Shown: positions 52,258-64,000 of the stretch, one piece after another
Position numbering within the stretch: the stretch's first letter is position 1
Layout of the letters: the number at the start of each line of letters is the position of its first letter
Assembly (NCBI GenBank): GCA_963930775.1
Contig: OZ005700.1
Coordinates: 1,877,476 to 1,941,475 of the forward strand
Direction of reading: 5' to 3'
From: Cliona cf. orientalis
Lineage: Eukaryota > Porifera > Demospongiae > Clionaida > Clionaidae
DNA: 64,000 bases
Program-made: the position numbers and the translations under genes
The notes under the pieces: model-generated
Databases searched by the model: none
What the model was told of the DNA's origin: nothing
What the model saw: the letters and a program-made list of their open reading frames with translations, nothing else

Positions 52258-55200
52258 TTAATTTTCTAAACTAATCTTTGTGAACAGAGGTGACCCCCCA
52301 ATCTGAACGTTTCTCAGTACCCCTCCTACTTTCCCTACCAGTCCTAGCTGGCAGTCCAAGTCACTCGAGGAGGGAAAAACTGTCCTTTCCTTCTTTGAAA
52401 CTCCCAATCTTTCCAGGACCAGCAGGCTTGAGTGTGGAATGATGGGATGTAGGAGACAGGAACAGAGCCTGACACTCTCCACTGCGGTGGCCAGTACCAC
52501 CTGCAGGTGGCTATGCTGGGAGGGATCTTTCACCAACTGCCATGGCTTGTGACGATCAATGAACTGGTTCGTCTGTATACACAGTGACAATAATTAATGG
52601 TTATACATAGCATGAAGGCTGGAGCTGGCTTGGTGGATCGCTTACTTTGTATAAACAGTGCATGATCTCTTCGATCCCTGTATTAAACTTGTACTCATCA
52701 TAATTTTCACCAACTATTTCTGTGAAAAAAATCAAACAAGTGGTGCGAGGCAAAAATATACCTATATTATTTGAGTAATGCCCACCTGTCAAATTTTTCA
52801 AGTGGTCAATGAGAGCTCTGTCTTTTCTATCTTCGGATATTTTGTTCCACTCTGACTCCAGCTGTTCCTGGTGTGCTGCTGTCGTCGTTGGCTCCTCCCT
52901 CTCGACCTCCCTAAAGCAGTCGGGGTTGAGCTTCTCGGCCGTCACTCGCTGCAACAAGTTGCCCAACGTGTCTGCCAAGTCAGCATTCAATAGAACAGCC
53001 ACCCTCTCCTCAGAATAATCTACAGAGACAAAAAAAAGAACAAAAACAATATTAGAGGTTTTTCTGGACAATTTTTTTCTGCTTAGTGTGTCAGTTCCCT
53101 TGAAAAAAAAATAATGAGTACTCTCCCTCATTTACTGCTGTAGAGTTACATACTACAATGGGGGTGGGGGGGGGGGGGTCACAATAAGCTAGCATACCTC
53201 CATCTCTGCTCAAAGAACCTTCTTTGAGTAGAAAGTAGCGAACAGCGTCAACTCCAAACTTAGCCAGCTGCTCCTCAGGGTCCACCACATTGCCCCTGCT
53301 TTTAGACATCTATAAAAAAATCAAGCATACAATCATTATAATATTATAGCATTACTGCAATCAACCATCACGCTGTAAACCAAGTTTACACACTTTTTCT
53401 TTCAAAACACAAACGTTCAGTATGGTCATCTTCCACAAGTCAACCAATCCCAAATCCCACACACAGATAAATATAATTATACTGTACCTTTAGTCTCCCC
53501 ATCATCCAGTGTGCATGTGTGACAATCCTCCTGGGTGGCTCTAGTCCGGCGGCCATGAGGAAGGCCGGCCAGAACACGGCATGGAACCTCAGAATGTCTT
53601 TACCAACGATGTGAGCGGTGGCAGGCCAAGTGTGACCACCGGAGGGAAACTTGGACACAGTGAGGTAGTTCAGGAGGGCATCCAGCCAAACATAAATCTA
53701 GAGTCAAAAAATATAGTAGCAATCTCAAAACATATCACCGCACTATACTATGCAGCTATATACTTTTTACAATTAAAACATGCATCACATGACACTGTAT
53801 TGGAAAAAGCATCTCAAGCTATAGCTACACATGTATTGATATGATTATTGTTTTTGGCTCACTGTTTGTGAGGAGTCATTGGGTACAGGAATGCCCCAGG
53901 TGAGCCGAGAACGTGGTCGGGACACGGAGAGGTCAGAGGTCAACTCGTGTGTCACCCATCGGTGCACATCTTTCCTGGCAACCTCTGGAATGATAGCTAG
54001 AAAAAAAAAATCAGACATTCCAACTTTTCAACATTATGAAATGGTACAAAGTTGAAAATGGTGCAGAAATGAGCCAGTTTCGTGGCAATCATGCACTTAC
54101 ACTAGCTTACGGTAAGGTTCTGTGTTGATCCACTGCAGCAGGCGTTCTCTAAATGCCGTCAGCCGAAATAGATAGTTCTCCTCAGAGCACCACTCCACAG
54201 GATGGCCCGTCTCCAAGCTGACCTTTGTACCCAGTTCTGCATCGTCAGCAACCTCTGAGCTTGCCAGGAAAGTTTCGTCTGGTATAGAATACCATCCTTC
54301 ATACTCTCCCTTGTAAATGTAACCTTCATCATATAGTTGCTCCTAAAATAAAAATGATTATAAACAATCAAACAATCAATCATGTACATCAATATGTGCA
54401 TGTACAGTGTATGTGCATGCATGTTTGTATGAAAACAAGCTATAGTTTGCAAAGATGTGGAATTTTTTTGATCATGCAGTACTGCTAGTCTTCTTACCCA
54501 GAAAGGCTCCACTACTGCGACGTGTCTCTCCTCTGTTGTTCTGATGTAGTCTGTGAAGTCAATATTGGCAGATATAAACAAATCCTGCACAACCAACATA
54601 CACACACACCAAGCAAGAAATCATAGATCTATAACGATATCATAATAATTATATTATTAGCAAAATGTAATATATACATGTATATCCAGGCCTTTTCCAT
54701 GTTTTACAACCAAGGAAGCGTGCTGAAAGTCTGAGTACAAGACCATAAATCTATAGATATGATGACTATCGTAATGTCTACCTTAAACTTATGCGACACT
54801 CTGTCACAGAGCTCAGTGGGAGGGCAACCCTGAGCAGCTGCAGCCTTCTGGATCTTGAGTCCGTGTTCATCAGTCCCCGTTGAGAAGACGGCCGGCCTGG
54901 CTCCCTTCATCCTCTGCCAGCGGTGACCTGCATCAGCAAGCACTGCCGAGTACAGGTGACCAATGTGGGGAGCTGCCCAGGCAATGGTACAATACAGCAG
55001 TAAAAAAATAAATAAAAATAATCTCGTGTTAGTATGATATTAGAGATCTGAGATCTATTGCATGTGCAATCACTATTAAAATTTGGTGTCAAATTATAGC
55101 CAATTATAGCTCATATATACTAGCTCTGTCATATGGCTCCCCTACTGGTGATCAGTACGGGATGCAACAGTTTCTCGGTCACCTGCATTGACGTAGAAGA

Positions 55201-55279
55201 TAGGTGTGGTTATGAAAGAGTGTTTGGGTGCTGCAGCAGCAGTGCATAGTGGCCTCAGGATCTCCTTCCAGCGGCTCAT
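52258..55279 (-). CDS. MARS2: Methionyl-tRNA synthetase, mitochondrial
   Basis: About ten exons. The N-terminal exon ends [11 protein letters not shown]. The next, at about 54985-54785, gives the HIGH motif ([10 protein letters not shown]) and [16 protein letters not shown]. Later exons include [16 protein letters not shown] (about 54590-54500), [12 protein letters not shown] (about 54345-54120), the [20 protein letters not shown] and GIPVP exon (about 53990-53870), [20 protein letters not shown] (about 53700-53490) and the KMSKS-type loop [11 protein letters not shown] (about 53310-53200). The anticodon-binding helical part follows, with the stop at 52258. It charges mitochondrial tRNA-Met. 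I choose the start at 55279 ([11 protein letters not shown]), which gives a basic, acid-poor targeting-type leader. The open frame continues upstream to an ATG at 55471 with an acidic start, which is less likely. It is head to head with PDIA6. Confidence 0.9.
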
Positions 55280-55469
55280 CCTTCCACAGCATGCACGTAT
55301 AGATCTCTTGCAACGTGGGTGGTGCGCTTCTTTTGGAAATCCGGGTTCACGTGGCTGATTCCAGCCAATCAGATTTCTCCAGCTGGGGCTACGCCTGCAA
55401 AACGTGTTTATACAAACGTTTGCCACAACTTTCACTTCATTTCCACTAACAGGCCAGATCTCCTCCAGC
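55280..55469. promoter_or_regulatory. Bidirectional promoter MARS2 / PDIA6
   Basis: A 190-bp gap if MARS2 starts at 55279. No TATA box or known palindromic site stands out. The only evidence is the head-to-head arrangement. Confidence 0.4.
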
Positions 55470-58038
55470 ATGAAAGCAGGTGAGTTATAAAGCTAGCTAC
55501 TTCTAAATCCAAGTAGGCTACCAAATCTGTTCCCCCAGCCAGGGTGCATCTTTAATATCTGTTTTACTATGAATAATTTAATATTAATTTTATATCCCTA
55601 GCAGCTATGCTAGAATTGTGCATGATCTTTCTACCTTGCAGTGTTGTTAGTGTTGTGTGTGTTTGGTTGGAGCCTGCTCAGCGGCTGCCAGGCTCTCTAC
55701 GACCACACCGATGAGGTGTACGACTTGAATCCAGACAATTTCCAGAAACTGGTCATTGACAGCCACTTTGTATGGATTGTCGAATTCTATGCTCCATGGT
55801 TAGTATTTTAATTGAGATCATCATATACGTAGTGTGATGTGGCATTGCTGATAACTCTCGATCTGCAGGTGTGGTCACTGCCGTGCACTAGTTCCAGAGT
55901 ACAAGAAGGCATCCCTGGCTCTCAAGGTACAGCATCAATCAATCGAATACATACTGTTAATGATGATGTGTGGAACGATGAATTTGACTTCTTTTGTTTT
56001 CATTTGGTGCAGGGCATAGTTAGGCTTGGAGCTGTAGATGCTGACCAACACAAGTCTCTGGGAGCCAAGTACGGTGTGCAAGGTTTCCCGACTATTAAGG
56101 TGTTTGGCACCAACAAGAACTCACCATCAGACTATAGGGGTAAGTGACAAGCATAACATTAGTGAGCCCTGAACCTGGCTAATCACCTCTCTCTCTCTCA
56201 CTCTCCCCCTCTCTCCCTTTCCCCTTTTCCCAATACTAGGTGCCAGGACAGCAGATGCCATTGTGAACGAGGCTATGTCTGTTGCTAAGACGGTTGCTAT
56301 GGATCGTCTCAGTGGGAAGAAGACTGGAGGAGGTGGTGGTGGTAGTTCAGGAGGTGGCCGGTCATCAGGGGGCGGGTCCTCGGATGGCAAAGATGTTGTG
56401 CAACTGACTGATAGTAATTTCGAACAGATGGTCATCAACAGTGATGATATGTGGCTGGTGGAGTTCTTTGCTCCTTGGTGAGCTCCCAGAATGTATAGTT
56501 AAAAATTGAGGAGCCTTTGCTGATACTATACTGTAGTGTAATATTGAGAATGCATTAATGAGGCTGTTGGGCATACTCATGTTACAAAAGGTTAAGGAAG
56601 ATATACTAGCAGAGAATATGCGATTATTGTGTTTACATGTGCCTTTTGACTTCTCCCATTGCAGGTGTGGTCACTGCAAGAACCTTGCCCCTCATTGGGC
56701 CTCCGCTGCCACCGAGCTCAAGGGCAAGGTGAAGCTGGGTGCCCTCGACGCCACCGTCCACACGGTCATGGCCAGCCGCTACGGCATCCAAGGTTTCCCC
56801 ACCATCAAATTCTTCCCCTCGGGCAGGAAGGACTGGGACAGCGCTCAGGACTACGATGGAGGCAGGACTGGCAGCGATATCGTACAGTGGGCCACCAACA
56901 AGTGGTCGGAGAACTTACCACCTCCCGAGGTCTACCAGGTACATGCATGTACATATACATATTATGGAGTCGTCTGTCAACATTTAGGAATTCAGTGCTG
57001 CCAAACTTACGATTTTTGGGCTGGAAAATTGCCTCATGAGGACATAAATGAAGTAAATTCTGACTTACATCTATTCCCATAAGGCTGATGCATTTTCCTT
57101 CAAGATGTTGGCAGCACTAATTTTGATAGTGTGCATTGAACCTTTAGCTATAATATAGCTGGTTGTAATCCTTCCTAGATGGTGAGTCAGGAGGTGCTGG
57201 AGCAGTGCAGTGAGAGGCAGCTGTGTTTCGTTGCCTTCCTCCCTCACATTCTCGACAGCATGGCCGATGGCAGGAACGAATACATCCAGATACTCAAGAC
57301 TGTGGCTGAGAAATACAAACAAAGATCCTTTGGGTGAGCAATGCCAAGTCAATAATAATTATCATAATTGTGAAATTTTTCCTCACTGTCACTGTACATA
57401 ATATACCTGTGCAGGTGGGTGTGGGCTGAAGGAGGCCAGAACTTTGACTTTGAGCAAAGCTTGGATGTGGGTGGATTTGGCTACCCAGTAAGAGTCAAAA
57501 TTGCTTTATTTCAGATGAACAAGAGTTGATATTAGTTTTCTGTTTTTGTCTGACTTCTGTTCTAGGCACTTGTGACCATCAACTCTCGAAGAAAGATCTT
57601 TTCGCTGCTTCGAGGTCCATTCAGCCAGGCTGGCATTGTGGAGTTCATCCGTGAGCTGGTGGCTCAGAGGGGGCTGACCATTCCCTTCAGGAGGGATACC
57701 CTCCCCACCATAAAGGCGGTTGAACCTTGGGACGGCAAAGATGGAGAGGTATAATTATTATACAAATGTAGTGATATTATTAAAGTATTGACTGTATTAT
57801 GAACTGGGTCAAAATTCTACTTTCATGTTGGCTGAAGGATTACCTCTTGCTGCTTCGTATATAACATTATTATGATTGTAACTGTTACGATTATCTATAA
57901 TATTATAATATTAATTATATGCATTATCCCAACTATCGAATTTATTGTGGATTTCCTCCTCTCCAGCTTCCAGTGGAGGACTATGACCTGTCTGACTTCG
58001 ACATGGACGATGACACCACAGGACGGGATGAACTTTGA
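55470..58038 (+). CDS. PDIA6: Protein disulfide isomerase A6 (P5)
   Basis: Ten exons: 55470-55479, 55642-55798, 55869-55926, 56013-56139, 56240-56477, 56665-56938, 57179-57333, 57415-57487, 57566-57748 and 57967-58038. A signal peptide ([18 protein letters not shown]) is followed by two thioredoxin domains with active sites WCGHCRA and WCGHCKN. The exon borders fall inside the tryptophan codon just before both CGHC motifs. A Gly/Ser-rich linker (about 56325-56385) separates the domains. A third, redox-inactive thioredoxin-like part holds [11 protein letters not shown] and GGFGYP. The acidic end [13 protein letters not shown] closes with GRDEL, a KDEL-type ER-retrieval signal with arginine. 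It forms and rearranges disulfides in the ER lumen. Length and order fit the family. Confidence 0.95.
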
Positions 58039-58736
58039 CCTGAGTTGGCTCCTCCCCTAGCCTATAATAACTCTTGTCATTTCTGTGTTTAGGTTCAATA
58101 CTACTTAGCTATTATAGCGTAGGACTCAGTAGTAATTCTTTTGTACATGACAACTGAAGGGTTTCACAGTGCCACAATAACATAAATTTTACAAGAATGA
58201 TTGTTTACTTGATTGTTGCTCACATAACTGATGTGACACGTACGTATAATAATATTATTATGCATGCATGAATTGTCTTTTAGGAAGCATGAATAATTAT
58301 ACGTAGCTAACTAGAATCTGATATAAAGTAGCATGTTCAGGACCATGATAATACCGATATAGCTGCTTTCATCTGGTTAAGAGCTGTATAATAAAATTTA
58401 TTATGTTCTGGTTTTTGTTCCCGCTCCATATCCATTACATATATAGGTCCCCAACACCAAATGCTGGTTGGCTAGCTGTACACCCATAATAGTATCTATC
58501 TATGACTGGCATGGGTGATCGAACTATATTATTATCACTACACACTTTTTCATTGGACAGTTATTTTACATGATTACAAGCGAGGGAAGTATCTTAGTTA
58601 ATCCACCCCTTTTATCAATATAGGCCGAAAAATTATGATCATCTGAAAACATTTTTCATTGTGAGTGGGTATAATTATGATAATAACAATAATAATTATT
58701 AATGGGGGCAAAAATGCATAATTAAAATATGAATTT
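58039..58736. other. Convergent 3' spacer between PDIA6 and GGT
   Basis: AT-rich 3' flank of both genes. 58320-58435 (GATATAAAGTAGCATG, then CAGGACCATGATA and GTTCTGGTTTTTGTTCC) is related to 59812-59885, so a small repeat is present in both places. Confidence 0.5.

Positions 58737-64000
<5,264 letters not shown>

Noticed and set aside
55280-55471. ATG at 55471 as MARS2 start
   Set aside because: It gives an acidic start (MLEEI) unlike a mitochondrial leader and would overlap the PDIA6 start codon. The inner ATG gives a basic leader close to the first conserved motif.

Overview
The window is eukaryotic. Its genes are split by short introns (mostly 50-400 bp) with GT-AG borders, and the set is metazoan: an adhesion GPCR with GAIN/GPS and sushi domains, replication factor C subunit 1 (RFC1), a tumor protein D52-like protein, SF3B6/p14, mitochondrial methionyl-tRNA synthetase, PDIA6 and gamma-glutamyltransferase. 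The compact gene order, AT-rich spacers of ATAATAATT type and the many small inverted-repeat elements suggest an early-branching animal, perhaps a demosponge. The phylum is a guess.

Layout. (1) About 507-9166: a DNA transposon of the KDZ (Kyakuja/Dileera/Zisupton) class, with inverted repeats of about 400 bp, a candidate 7-bp target duplication, a multi-exon transposase on the minus strand and a convergent plus-strand cargo gene with an HMG box. (2) About 9255-11600: an array of five regularly spaced palindromic GACCCCG/CGGGGTC motifs, then a CpG-rich satellite with a period of about 430 bp. (3) About 12.2-27.24 kb (copy A) and 35.39-48.82 kb (copy B): two direct copies of one block holding an adhesion GPCR on the minus strand, RFC1 on the plus strand and the last exon of the D52-like gene. 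The two copies have decayed reciprocally. Copy A keeps the receptor and has lost the RFC1 ATPase exons. Copy B keeps a full RFC1, but its receptor is broken. (4) Between them, about 27.76-35.27 kb: nested mobile elements, including a young-looking Ty3/Gypsy LTR retrotransposon with one long gag-pol frame. (5) 48.7-64 kb: five ordinary housekeeping genes, D52-like (-), SF3B6 (+), MARS2 (-), PDIA6 (+) and a gamma-glutamyltransferase (-) that runs off the right edge. They form alternating divergent and convergent pairs.

The gene pairs aGPCR/RFC1, D52-like/SF3B6 and MARS2/PDIA6 start head to head across gaps of roughly 120-240 bp, so they probably share bidirectional promoters. NRF-1-like GCATGCGCA sites (aGPCR/RFC1) and a perfect CRE (D52-like/SF3B6) can be seen there.

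The most unusual items are the HMG-box cargo gene of the KDZ element, two tiny perfect palindromes beginning CATAGAT that sit between 7-bp direct repeats (one at a deletion junction, one breaking a receptor exon), a Ginger-like element with CCGG target duplications and an integrase-type zinc finger, and the reciprocal decay of the duplicated block. Exon borders were read by eye from splice signals and homology. Borders given as approximate should be treated as such.
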